DNA from: Acidobacteriaceae bacterium
GTDB taxonomy: Bacteria > Acidobacteriota > Terriglobia > Bryobacterales > Bryobacteraceae
DNA length: 64,000 nt
NCBI GenBank assembly: GCA_019240405.1
Contig: JAFAYL010000056.1
Span: 1 to 64,000, forward strand
Direction of reading: 5' to 3'
A program made the translations under genes and the position numbers. Numbering within the stretch: the stretch's first letter is position 1; every line of letters begins with the position of its first letter. The notes below the pieces were generated by a model. It did no database searches. It saw only the letters and a list, made by a program, of their open reading frames with translations, and had not been told where the DNA came from. Below, in pieces: positions 1 to 8,502 of the stretch.

Positions 1-1
1 A

Positions 2-2740
2 CGGAGACGCCGCGGCGGGCTGATTCTTTTCGCGATTCTCGTTGTCATTCTCCTTATTTGCTCGCGCTACATCGCGTCAACGTTAATTGATTACCAGTGG
101 TGGTCGGAAGTCCATCAGGTCGACACCTGGATCAACCTTCTCCTGTATGGAACCGTTCCGATCGTTCTGGCCGTCATTCTGTTTTTCGCCGCATTCTGGA
201 TTGCCTTTCGGCTCGGCATTCGCCGCGAGCTTCAAACCTCCCGGTTCAGCATTTTCAAAAGCGGATTCATATCCCGAATCGCTGCCCTCGTACTCGCTCT
301 CCTAGCGATCGTCGTCGCAAACGCCACGGTCGACAACTGGGCAGTTGTGCGGTATTGCGGCGGCCTTCGTCTGCCGTCCCAGAAATCGGAATTCATCGAT
401 CCGATCTTCGGCAAGCCGCTGCACTTCTATTTCTTCGGTCTGCCGTTCTATAGCATGCTACTGCGGGTCGTCTTAGTAGGAGCAGTGCTCGCGCTCCTTA
501 TCTACTGGCTGGCCTCGCACATCGAGAATCTCACGCGCCGGCTCCCCACATTCCAATCCGGAGCGGATTTTCAGTTTGACCAGATGTCAATCGGTGAAGC
601 ATTCGATTCCACGTTTGTCCGCCTTGCCGCTGCCGTCTTGCTCGTAGGACTTGCCATCAAGTTCTTTTTCAGCCGCTACAATTTTTTGGTCGAAGATCAC
701 GGCGCTTACCTGGTCGGCGTCGATTGGGTTGCAGACCACGTTATTCTGCCGCTGCAGTGGCTCATGATCGCCGGGGCCTTCGCGGCAGCCATTCTGATTT
801 TGATGAAACGCTCGCGATGGGCGCTGATTTTGTTGCTGATACTTCCGGTTCGCTACATTTTGCCGTCCTTGGTGTCTGCATTGTACGTACGCCCCAACGA
901 GCTGGCTCTGGAGCGGCCTTACATCCAGCACCACATCGAAGCAACGCGCTCGGCTTTCGGATTGAATCAGCGCGTGAAAGAGACCGGTCTCGATGCGCAA
1001 GCTGAAATTCCGATCGACTATCCCAAACACAAAGCCTTGCTCGACAACGTGCGCCTTTGGGACTGGCGAGCCTTCCACGACACCGTTTCGCAGATCCAGC
1101 CCCTGCGGCCGTACGTTTACATCGATTCCGATGTGGACCGCTACAACATCGACGGGCAAATGAGACAGGTTTTGATCTCACCTCGCGAACTCGAGATTCG
1201 CCAACTAGGCGAAGCCCGAAATCGCTGGATCAATCCGCATTTCATCTACACGCATGGTTACGGCATTGTGATGGCGGAAGCGAATCGCATCACCCCTGAC
1301 GGTTTGCCCGTCCTGTTCATCAAAGACGCTCCGCCGGTTGTAACCACCAAGAGCCTCAATTTCACCCGGCCCGAAATCTACTACGGTGAAGCCGCGCACG
1401 AGCCGGTATTCGTAGACACCGCGCAGCCCGAGTTCAATTACCCGTCCGGCACCGAAAGCGTCTACACGCGCTATAGCGGCACCGGAGGATTTCCGATTTC
1501 ATCGCCTTTCTTGCGTTTAGCAGCCGCAATCGAATACGGCGATCTGAATATCATCTTGCCGAGTCCGATTACAGCGAATACTCGCATGATGATCCGGAGA
1601 TCAATCCTGCGGCGGCTGTCGATAATCGCCGGCTTTCTAACCTGGGACTCGGACCCCTATCTCGTGCTCACAAATTCCGGCCGCTTGACTTGGATCGCTG
1701 ATGGCTACATGGCTTCCGATGCGCATCCCTATTCGCGGAGTATCGAACTAACCAACGGCCCAACGTTGAATTACATCCGGAATTCTGTCAAGGCTACCAT
1801 CGACGCCTACACAGGAGAAACCAACCTTTATGTGTTCGATCCGGGCGACGTTCTCATCCAGGCTTATTCGCGCTTGTTCCCCACTCTATTCAAGCCCGCC
1901 TCAGAGATGCCCGCTGACTTGCGAGCGCATGCACGATACCCGGAGACGCTGTTCAGCGCTCAGGCTGAGATGTATCTGAATTTCCATATGCGCGATCCGG
2001 AGGCCTTCTATAATCGCGCCGACCTCTGGGACCTCGCAAAATCGAGCAGCAAACAAGGCGAGCCAGCCTCGCCCGTAACACCAACGTATGTCGTCGCGAC
2101 TCTGCCGGGCGAGGACACGCCAGAGTTCATGCTGATCATTCCTTTCACTCCCGCGAATAAGGACAACCTGATTGGCTACATGGCCGCGCGCTGTGACGGG
2201 GCACATTTAGGCGAACTGGTAATCGAGCAGCTATCCAAACAAAACATCATCTACGGCCCCATCCAGATCGAAGCGCGCATTAACCAGGACCAAAACATTT
2301 CAAAAGACCTGACCTTGTGGAATCAGCAAGGGTCGCAAGTACTGCGAGGCCAGATTCTCGTACTGCCAATTGAGAACAGCTTCTTATATATCGAGCCGAT
2401 TTACATTCAGGCTTCGCAAGCAAGCATGCCGCAACTCAAGAAGGTTGCGCTCGGAATGGGAAACCGGCTCGCCTACGCCGATACATATGAGCAATCGCTT
2501 GCCCAACTGATCGCCTCGCTGGGCGGCACTCAACCGGCACAGCCAAGCACAGCCGTCCAGGGCGCCCCAACGCCTACTCCCGCCGCCGCGCCTCCCAGCG
2601 CTCGTCCCTCCGATCAAGCAACGCAGACGCTCAATCAATTACGCGAACATCTGCGCCGCTATCGGGAGCTCAACGCGCAAGGCAAATGGGCCGAAGCTGG
2701 CAAAGAATTGGAAGAAATTCAGAGATTGCTCGAAAAGTAG
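2..2740 (+). CDS. UPF0182 family integral membrane protein (5' partial)
   Basis: The reading frame is open from base 2 and ends with TAG at 2738-2740, so the start lies upstream of the window and about 912 codons are visible. The N-terminal third holds roughly seven hydrophobic segments (for example around bases 20-75, 145-215, 270-320, 450-515, 625-670, 755-800 and 820-860). A long soluble region follows, then a low-complexity Pro/Ala linker (about bases 2530-2615) and a helical tail with a YRELNAQGKWAEAGKELE motif. This architecture, length and tail are typical of UPF0182 (PF03699), a widespread bacterial family without an established function. The first ATG in the window, at base 347, is internal, because coding sequence with membrane segments continues upstream of it. 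The gene converges on ispG. Confidence 0.85.
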   Translation, partial: RRRRGGLILFAILVVILLICSRYIASTLIDYQWWSEVHQVDTWINLLLYGTVPIVLAVILFFAAFWIAFRLGIRRELQTSRFSIFKSGFISRIAALVLALLAIVVANATVDNWAVVRYCGGLRLPSQKSEFIDPIFGKPLHFYFFGLPFYSMLLRVVLVGAVLALLIYWLASHIENLTRRLPTFQSGADFQFDQMSIGEAFDSTFVRLAAAVLLVGLAIKFFFSRYNFLVEDHGAYLVGVDWVADHVILPLQWLMIAGAFAAAILILMKRSRWALILLLILPVRYILPSLVSALYVRPNELALERPYIQHHIEATRSAFGLNQRVKETGLDAQAEIPIDYPKHKALLDNVRLWDWRAFHDTVSQIQPLRPYVYIDSDVDRYNIDGQMRQVLISPRELEIRQLGEARNRWINPHFIYTHGYGIVMAEANRITPDGLPVLFIKDAPPVVTTKSLNFTRPEIYYGEAAHEPVFVDTAQPEFNYPSGTESVYTRYSGTGGFPISSPFLRLAAAIEYGDLNIILPSPITANTRMMIRRSILRRLSIIAGFLTWDSDPYLVLTNSGRLTWIADGYMASDAHPYSRSIELTNGPTLNYIRNSVKATIDAYTGETNLYVFDPGDVLIQAYSRLFPTLFKPASEMPADLRAHARYPETLFSAQAEMYLNFHMRDPEAFYNRADLWDLAKSSSKQGEPASPVTPTYVVATLPGEDTPEFMLIIPFTPANKDNLIGYMAARCDGAHLGELVIEQLSKQNIIYGPIQIEARINQDQNISKDLTLWNQQGSQVLRGQILVLPIENSFLYIEPIYIQASQASMPQLKKVALGMGNRLAYADTYEQSLAQLIASLGGTQPAQPSTAVQGAPTPTPAAAPPSARPSDQATQTLNQLREHLRRYRELNAQGKWAEAGKELEEIQRLLEK

Positions 2741-2750
2741 AGTAGTAGCT

Positions 2751-2783
2751 GTGGCGCAGGCCATCGTTTTCCGTGGCCTGCGA
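2751..2783. repeat. Intergenic hairpin repeat, copy 1
   Basis: A perfect 9-bp inverted repeat (CGCAGGCCA at 2755-2763, TGGCCTGCG at 2774-2782) encloses a 10-nt loop. It starts 10 nt after the stop codon of the UPF0182 gene. A second copy lies at 13155-13187 with the same GTGGCGCAG entry, stem length and loop length, and one compensated base pair. A further GCAGGCCAC at 2814-2822 could pair with the right arm instead, so the structure may serve the two converging genes. It may be a REP-like element or a bidirectional terminator, but there is no U-tract. Confidence 0.6.
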
Positions 2784-2821
2784 GAGCCCCAGTCTTATTA
2801 ACAGATCACTGCGGCAGGCCA

Positions 2822-4060
2822 CTAGAAGATGCCGACGGGTTCAAGCGCCCCGTATTTCTGAGCCACGTAATTTTCAAGGATCGCGCGGAATTCGGCCACA
2901 ATGTGATCCCCGCGCAACGTGGTAGAGAGCTTGCCGTCAATGTAGACCGGCGCCACCGGCTTTTCGAACGTGCCGGGCAGTGAAATCCCGATATTCGCGT
3001 GCTTCGATTCGCCCGGGCCATTGACCACACAACCCATGACCGCCACCTTCATCTCCTCCACGCCCGCATATTTGTCGCGCCAGATCGGCATCTGTTCCCG
3101 CAGGTAGGTTTGGATCTGGTCGGCCATGTCCTGGAAGAACGTACTCGTGGTGCGGCCGCAGCCCGGACACGCGGCTACCTGAGGAGTAAAGCTGCGCAAA
3201 TTCAACGCCTGCAGAATCTGCTGGCACACGATCACTTCTTCCGTTCGATCACCGCCAGGCAGCGGTGTCAATGACGCTCGGATCGTATCGCCGATCCCCT
3301 GTTGCAGCAGAACCGAAAGCGCAGCGCTCGTTGCCACGATTGCTTTCGATCCCAGTCCAGCTTCCGTCAGTCCGACATGCAATGGGTAATCGGAACGGCT
3401 GGCCAGCATCTGGTACACGTCGACAACGTCCTGCACGTTGCTAACTTTCGCGCTCAGGATGATCTTGTCGTGCGCGAGACCGAATTTTTCGGCCAGCTCG
3501 GCGCTACGAATCGCGCTCTCAACGATAGCTCGCTTCGTCACGTCCATCGCATCAAGCGGTTCCGGAGATCGAGAGTTCTCATCCATCATTCGCGTCAGCA
3601 GCGCCGAATCGAGCGAGCCCCAATTCACGCCAATCCGAACCGGCCGGTCATACTCGATGGCGGCCTCGATCATGGTTCGAAAGTTGTCGTCGTGCTTCTT
3701 GCCGATGTCGACATTGCCCGGATTGATGCGGTACTTCGAAAGCGCCCGCGCACACAGCGGATACTTTTTCAGCAGCAAGTGCCCATTGTAATGAAAATCT
3801 CCGATGATCGGAACATTCACTCCGAAGCTTCGAATCGTGTCAACGATCGTGGGAACCGCTTCGGCAGCTTCTTCCGTGTTTACAGTCACCCGCACCAGTT
3901 CTGAGCCGGCGCGGGCAAGCTCCATGATCTGATTCGCCGTCGCCGCTGAATCCGCCGTGTCGGTGTTAGTCATCGACTGGACGACGATTGGGTGCGAGCC
4001 GCCAACTTTCACGCCTCCGACGTCGACGACCACAGATTTGCGGCGCGCCAATGCAGCCAT
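2822..4060 (-). CDS. ispG: 4-hydroxy-3-methylbut-2-enyl diphosphate synthase (flavodoxin-type) IspG
   Basis: IspG (GcpE) catalyses the penultimate step of the non-mevalonate isoprenoid pathway, reducing MEcPP to HMBPP with a [4Fe-4S] cluster. The 412-residue protein has the N-terminal TIM-barrel signature [15 protein letters not shown] near residues 21-35. The C-terminal cluster-binding cysteines are visible in [10 protein letters not shown] and [11 protein letters not shown]. The latter is an almost invariant IspG signature. The length fits the short bacterial form without the plant/chlamydial insert. The ATG start gives a normal family N-terminus. It is convergent with the UPF0182 gene and lies downstream of, and in the same direction as, the kinase gene with about 270 nt between them, so it is probably transcribed separately. 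Confidence 0.96.
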   Translation of the reverse strand: MAALARRKSVVVDVGGVKVGGSHPIVVQSMTNTDTADSAATANQIMELARAGSELVRVTVNTEEAAEAVPTIVDTIRSFGVNVPIIGDFHYNGHLLLKKYPLCARALSKYRINPGNVDIGKKHDDNFRTMIEAAIEYDRPVRIGVNWGSLDSALLTRMMDENSRSPEPLDAMDVTKRAIVESAIRSAELAEKFGLAHDKIILSAKVSNVQDVVDVYQMLASRSDYPLHVGLTEAGLGSKAIVATSAALSVLLQQGIGDTIRASLTPLPGGDRTEEVIVCQQILQALNLRSFTPQVAACPGCGRTTSTFFQDMADQIQTYLREQMPIWRDKYAGVEEMKVAVMGCVVNGPGESKHANIGISLPGTFEKPVAPVYIDGKLSTTLRGDHIVAEFRAILENYVAQKYGALEPVGIF

Positions 4061-4333
4061 TTAGCAAACTCCCCGGTTCAAATGAAACACGATGAACCTT
4101 AATTGTAACAATCAGATCAGTGATTTAGGGCCATTCTGACGTCTCCCGATTGCGGGAGGACATCGACACACGCCATCTACAGCGGCGCTGGACAACCCGG
4201 CACCTTTCCGCATTTCCGGCCCACCGTTTGGCCCCCGATATCAGTGAAGGTGTGAAGTGGTGCGGCATGATTCCCGGATGCAGGCGCGTCGAAACTTCTG
4301 GGATTACAATGTTGTCGAAGCTACTGACCACTA

Positions 4334-6832
4334 TCACCTTGGCCCGGGGAGTCCAACCTGATGCACGAGTTCGTCAAAGCGCGGATCAGAATGGAGTTTG
4401 TCCAAACGCTCATCCACCGTCAGATACGTGAGTAAATAGGATCGCTCCTGATAAGCGCGATTCAGCCATACAAATGCCGCATCCTTTTCTCCCAGACCCG
4501 CACAAATAACTGCGATATTGTAAGGAGCGACATATTCGCGAGTCGACAGTCCTCTGAGATGTTCGATGACCTTCTGCGCCTCTTCCCTTTTGCCCGACAC
4601 CGCGTAGACGTGTCCAAGACTGGACCATACCTCAGTAGTGCCCTCAAGCGATATCGCCTGCTTAAGGGCAGCAATAGCTTCGGGAAATCTCCCCTTTTGC
4701 ACATATGCCCTGCCCAGGAAATAGTGATCGAACCAAGAATTTGGATCGAGATCGATGGATGAACGCAGTTGCTCGATCGCTTTGTCCCACTGATGCGTGA
4801 ATACAAAAACAGAACCCAGGTTGGCATTGAGGCCGAGGGGATCGATTTGCAATCCACGCTTAGCTTCGGCGATTGCTTCATCGCCGCGCCCCACGATCGG
4901 CAGGAACCATGAATAATATCCGCGCGCGCCGCCGTCATCCGGATTGAGTTCAATGGCTCGTTTGAATTCGCGCTCCGCGCCGGCCCAGTCCCACTCGTAC
5001 CATTGCGATTCGATAGCCATCACGACATGTGCTGCCGCGTTGCTATTGTCCAGTTCCAGCGCCTTTTGGGCAACTTCTCTGGCCCTTGGTGCGGCGACCT
5101 TCGGAGCCATAAACCAATCGACCTGATTGATGTAGTTAAAAGCAAGGGCGCTGTAGGCCAGCGCATAGTTGGGATCAATGGCGATGGCTTGGTTGAGGTT
5201 ATCGATGCCTTTGTCAAAACCATCTTTGGTGAATTTAAATGTGTAATGTACGCCCTTGAGATAGTGTTGATACGCCTCTGGATTTTGCGTTGATCCCAAG
5301 GCCAGTTTCAGCCGGTCGGCGGGATGATCGGAGTGAAGCCGCTGAGAAACTTCGCTGGCAATATCGGTTTCCACTCTCAACAGATCGCTAACCTTGCCTG
5401 AGTATTGCTGGCCCCAGAGCTGTTTCCCATCGCGAACGTCATCGAGTTCAACGCCGATGCTGAGGTTGTCGGCATGTTGCGCTACACGGCCCGTAAGCAC
5501 TTTCCGAACTCGCAGAGCGTCGCCCGTCTTCTGAATGTCGACCGCCCTGCCCTTGTAACGAAGGGCAACGCTGTAGGGAATCACCCTTAGGCTCGGCAGC
5601 TGTGCCAAGCTGTTGTTAATACTTTCCGCAATGCCATCCGAAATGTAATCCGCTTCAGGATCGGTGCTGCGCAAATTGAACCGCAGAACGGCGATTGAAT
5701 CAATCTGTCCAGATTTGAACTTCCTCCGATACATGCCGGCTCCGATAGCAACAATCCCCAACAGGACCAGCAGAGCGACGGCAATCATCGCCCGGTTCCT
5801 GTGCGGTGTGATTCGATCAACGACGCTGGAACTACCTGCGGTTGAGGCTTCCGTCAACGCCGTCATGAGTTCGGTTGCGGTTTGGTAACGCGCGTTGGGC
5901 GATTTGGACAGGCACTTGAAGACAATTGAATTCAGCGCAGGGGGTGCGTTCAGGGGGTCCGGGGTCTTATGCAGGATTGCGCCGAGAGTGGAAGCAATGG
6001 AATCGCCCGAAAAGGCACGATGTCCCGCGAGCATTTCGTAAAGCACTGCGCCAAACGAGAAGATGTCGGATCGCGCGTCGGCAGGTCGACCTTCGGCTTG
6101 CTCTGTAGACATGTAAGCCGGGGAGCCCATGATCGTTCCTGCCTGGGTAAGACTCATCGTCTCGGCTGTGTCCTGGGCCGAGTCGCCATCGTGGCTTTGC
6201 TTTGCTAGTCCGAAATCGAGGAGCTTTACCTGACCTCCGGGCGTCACCAGGATGTTTGCCGGTTTCAGATCGCGATGAATGATGTCTTTTGCGTGCGCGG
6301 CCTCGAGAGCAGACGCCATCTGCAGTGCGAGTGCGAGAGCTTTCGACGGCGGAATGGGAACATTTTCATGCTGTTCGGTAGTTACAATGGTACGGCCGTC
6401 GACAAACTCCATCACGATGTAATTTGGGCCAATGTCATAAATCTGGCAGATATTCGGATGGTTGAGCGAGGCAATCGCTCGCGCCTCGCGTTCGAAGCGC
6501 TTGGTGAACTGTCCTGCGGAGAGCTTGATTGCAACCAGGCGATTCAAGCGCGTATCTGTTGCCCGATATACTTCGCCCATACCGCCTGCGCCTAGTCTGG
6601 CTTCTATACGGTATGGTCCGAGTTGCTCTCCGGGTGCGATTTGCCATGCCCGTGCATCCTGCGGGGGAGGGTCTGCCTGCTCCCACGCAGGACGATCCAG
6701 CACCTTTTCCCCCGAAGTCCCCTGCGCGAGCAACGCTTCAACCCCACATCTTACCTCGGGATCAGATTCCGCCAACAGCGCCTTTCGCCCTTCGCCGGAT
6801 TTTTCCAGCGCGGCGTGGTACAGTTCCTCCAT
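4334..6832 (-). CDS. Membrane Ser/Thr protein kinase with FlgO/TolB-like domain and TPR repeats
   Basis: This 832-residue protein has a Hanks-type kinase domain at about 73-330: glycine loop LGAGGMGEVY, Lys103 in AIKLS, HRDLKPAN at 186-193, DFG at 206-208 and a GSPAYMSTEQ activation segment. One transmembrane helix lies at about 349-366. An extracytoplasmic region of about 377-510 resembles the TolB-like/FlgO-type domain (IAVLRFNLRS, ISDGIAESINNSLAQL), and TPR-like repeats fill about 540-825. This is the acidobacterial 'kinase-TolB-TPR' layout, probably sensing or scaffolding outside the membrane. All catalytic residues seen are present. The ATG is the first conventional start, but family-like sequence (ELWQK) continues in frame upstream to an ATT at 6881-6883, so the true start may be ATT or the N-terminus is shortened. 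It lies near a sigma factor gene at 7753. Confidence 0.9.
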   Translation of the reverse strand: MEELYHAALEKSGEGRKALLAESDPEVRCGVEALLAQGTSGEKVLDRPAWEQADPPPQDARAWQIAPGEQLGPYRIEARLGAGGMGEVYRATDTRLNRLVAIKLSAGQFTKRFEREARAIASLNHPNICQIYDIGPNYIVMEFVDGRTIVTTEQHENVPIPPSKALALALQMASALEAAHAKDIIHRDLKPANILVTPGGQVKLLDFGLAKQSHDGDSAQDTAETMSLTQAGTIMGSPAYMSTEQAEGRPADARSDIFSFGAVLYEMLAGHRAFSGDSIASTLGAILHKTPDPLNAPPALNSIVFKCLSKSPNARYQTATELMTALTEASTAGSSSVVDRITPHRNRAMIAVALLVLLGIVAIGAGMYRRKFKSGQIDSIAVLRFNLRSTDPEADYISDGIAESINNSLAQLPSLRVIPYSVALRYKGRAVDIQKTGDALRVRKVLTGRVAQHADNLSIGVELDDVRDGKQLWGQQYSGKVSDLLRVETDIASEVSQRLHSDHPADRLKLALGSTQNPEAYQHYLKGVHYTFKFTKDGFDKGIDNLNQAIAIDPNYALAYSALAFNYINQVDWFMAPKVAAPRAREVAQKALELDNSNAAAHVVMAIESQWYEWDWAGAEREFKRAIELNPDDGGARGYYSWFLPIVGRGDEAIAEAKRGLQIDPLGLNANLGSVFVFTHQWDKAIEQLRSSIDLDPNSWFDHYFLGRAYVQKGRFPEAIAALKQAISLEGTTEVWSSLGHVYAVSGKREEAQKVIEHLRGLSTREYVAPYNIAVICAGLGEKDAAFVWLNRAYQERSYLLTYLTVDERLDKLHSDPRFDELVHQVGLPGPR

Positions 6833-7027
6833 TTTCTGCCATAATTCGCGGTTCGTTTGGAGACCCTCGAGGTCAGGGTCAATGTTATCGCGAAATCAGA
6901 GCCCGGCCCAACGAGAAGTACTAGAACCGCGCCAGCGGCAGCCCATCCTGCGGAACTACGCACGAAACGCAGGAAAAAAGGGCAGCCATGATCGGCTGCC
7001 CGCAATATTTGTCAGCGTCCGCGAGAG

Positions 7028-7576
7028 TTACTTTGGGGCCTGCACGACAATCCGCTTGGCCGTAATGGTAAAGGTTCCACTGATGCTGAGAATGGGGTTG
7101 CCCTGCAGATCGTAGTAGGTGTAATCGCCAGACCCGGTGTAAGAGTTTCCACTCTTGTCAATCTTGGTAGTCTGGCGGACTTTCAGCGTTCCAGTCGGAT
7201 TGCCAGTGCTGAAGGAATCGAACGTGAGATTGAGGTAGGTGAGGTCGAATGTCCTTTCGCCTGTCATCTTCCACGCGCCGTGACCGGCGCTCGCCACCGC
7301 AATGGGATTGAAGGATAGCTGGTCGGCTTCCGTGTAGCCTCCCCCAGCAGAGTATGTCTCAATCCCCTGGAAGGTGTATCCCGGAATGGTCACGGTGTAG
7401 AGCCATGACCCTTCCGGTCGCTGCGGAAGCCTTTCACACTGGGCCTCCGGTTCATCCGCATCTTGAGCTGCCGCCTTCGGAGCTCCCAATAGGATGAGAG
7501 CCACCAAAACGGTCAAAGCTGCTGCAGAAAGTTTCAGGAACGCGCAAGTTTTCTTGTTCATCCATTCGATTTTCAT
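7028..7576 (-). CDS. Small secreted protein of unknown function
   Basis: This 182-residue protein starts with a positively charged stretch and a hydrophobic core (about residues 14-32, ending in GAPKAAAQ), which reads as a signal peptide with cleavage after AAAQ or nearby. The mature part is rich in Gly, Thr, Ser and Tyr with alternating beta-like segments and few Cys, suggesting a small beta-barrel or lipocalin-like fold. That fold is a guess from composition only. The start is well supported: a strong AGGAGGT Shine-Dalgarno (complement of 7584-7590) precedes the ATG by 7 nt. It lies between the kinase gene and the divergent sigma factor, so it may belong to that signalling module. No named family was recognised. 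Confidence 0.75.
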   Translation of the reverse strand: MKIEWMNKKTCAFLKLSAAALTVLVALILLGAPKAAAQDADEPEAQCERLPQRPEGSWLYTVTIPGYTFQGIETYSAGGGYTEADQLSFNPIAVASAGHGAWKMTGERTFDLTYLNLTFDSFSTGNPTGTLKVRQTTKIDKSGNSYTGSGDYTYYDLQGNPILSISGTFTITAKRIVVQAPK

Positions 7577-7752
7577 AAGAAAGACCTCCTAATGGTCTGT
7601 TGAGCCCTCCCGGGCTGAAACCAAGCCGCCCGTAGTCTTCATGGCGCCGGTTTCAACCTGGTAAGCGAGAAACATCGCTAAGAACTACAACAACGGCGAA
7701 TAATTCTCCGCTTTCGTCACGAGGTCGTAAGATCAAGGCATCGGCGGGACTC
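7577..7752. promoter_or_regulatory. Divergent regulatory region between secreted protein and sigma factor genes
   Basis: This 176-nt gap separates two divergent genes. It contains a short hairpin AGCCC-TCCC-GGGCT (7603-7616) and an inverted repeat TGAAACC (7616-7622) / GGTTTCA (7649-7655) with centres about 33 nt apart. GAAAC-type elements can serve as ECF sigma -35 boxes, so self-regulation by the adjacent sigma factor is possible. No matching -10 could be assigned, so the role is inference. Confidence 0.3.
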
Positions 7753-8319
7753 ATGGTCGGAGAGACGATAAGCGTCACCCTTCTTCTGAAGGCTTGGAGC
7801 GGCGGCAACCAGGAAGCTCTAAGGGACCTCACTTCGAGGGTCTACCCAGAGCTACGGCGGATGGCAGCAAAATATATGCGCAAAGAGCGGCCGGGCGACA
7901 GTCTGCAGGCAACTGCGCTAGTCCACGAAGTCTTTCTGCGGCTGGTGGAAGTGGACAATGTCAGCTGGCAGGATCGCGCGCATTTCTTCGCCGTTTCGGC
8001 AAACATGATGAGGCGGATCCTGGTGGATCGAGCCCGCGCAAAGAACATGGCCAAACGGGGCAACGTCGCGGTCCATGTGAACTTCGATGACGCACCGGAG
8101 ATCGCGTCAGACTCGAGAGACCGGGAGATGGTTGCCATCGACGACGCGTTGAATGAGCTCGCTGAAATCGACCCACGCAAAGCAAAGGTCATCGAGCTTC
8201 GATTTTTCGGAGGATTGAGCGTCGAGGAAACGGCGGAAGTGTTGAAGATTTCTCCCCAAAGTGTGATGCGAGATTGGAAGATGGCCAGGGCCTGGCTTCT
8301 CACCGAACTCGCTCGCTGA
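7753..8319 (+). CDS. RNA polymerase sigma factor, ECF-like (TIGR02999 / sigma-70 X6 type)
   Basis: The 188-residue protein shows the two-part sigma-70 ECF structure. Region 2 (about residues 10-100) contains LQATALVHEVFLRLV and FFAVSANMMRRILVDRARA, the hallmark of the 'ECF-like X6' family common in Acidobacteria and Planctomycetes. Region 4 (about 125-185) contains AKVIELRFFGGLSVEETAEVLKIS, a helix-turn-helix that would read the -35 element. No anti-sigma gene follows. In this family, genes for TPR-bearing Ser/Thr kinases are often nearby and are thought to control activity; here such a kinase lies about 0.9 kb away on the opposite strand. The ATG start follows a GGCGGGA stretch. Regulon unknown. 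Confidence 0.92.
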   Translation: MVGETISVTLLLKAWSGGNQEALRDLTSRVYPELRRMAAKYMRKERPGDSLQATALVHEVFLRLVEVDNVSWQDRAHFFAVSANMMRRILVDRARAKNMAKRGNVAVHVNFDDAPEIASDSRDREMVAIDDALNELAEIDPRKAKVIELRFFGGLSVEETAEVLKISPQSVMRDWKMARAWLLTELAR

Positions 8320-8502
8320 ACAAGGCTTCCAACAGGCGAGATTTCGGCGCTTCCGAAATGAGGATCCGCTGCATGAAAACCACACGTTCCGCAAACGCAA
8401 GCAGTGAGCGGGTTTAGAAAATCAGAAACGGCCTACTATTTACTAAGGCCACTGAGCCTTCCGCATGCCTAAGAAGGCGAGAAGTGCCTGAACGCCTTCC
8501 AA

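Noticed and set aside
3302-3904. A 200-codon plus-strand frame
   Set aside because: It is antisense to ispG, whose motifs are clear.
4141-4161. Inverted repeat CTCCCG-ATTG-CGGGAG as a terminator of the kinase gene
   Set aside because: The stem is only 6 bp, about 175 nt past the stop and without a following T-run on the minus strand.
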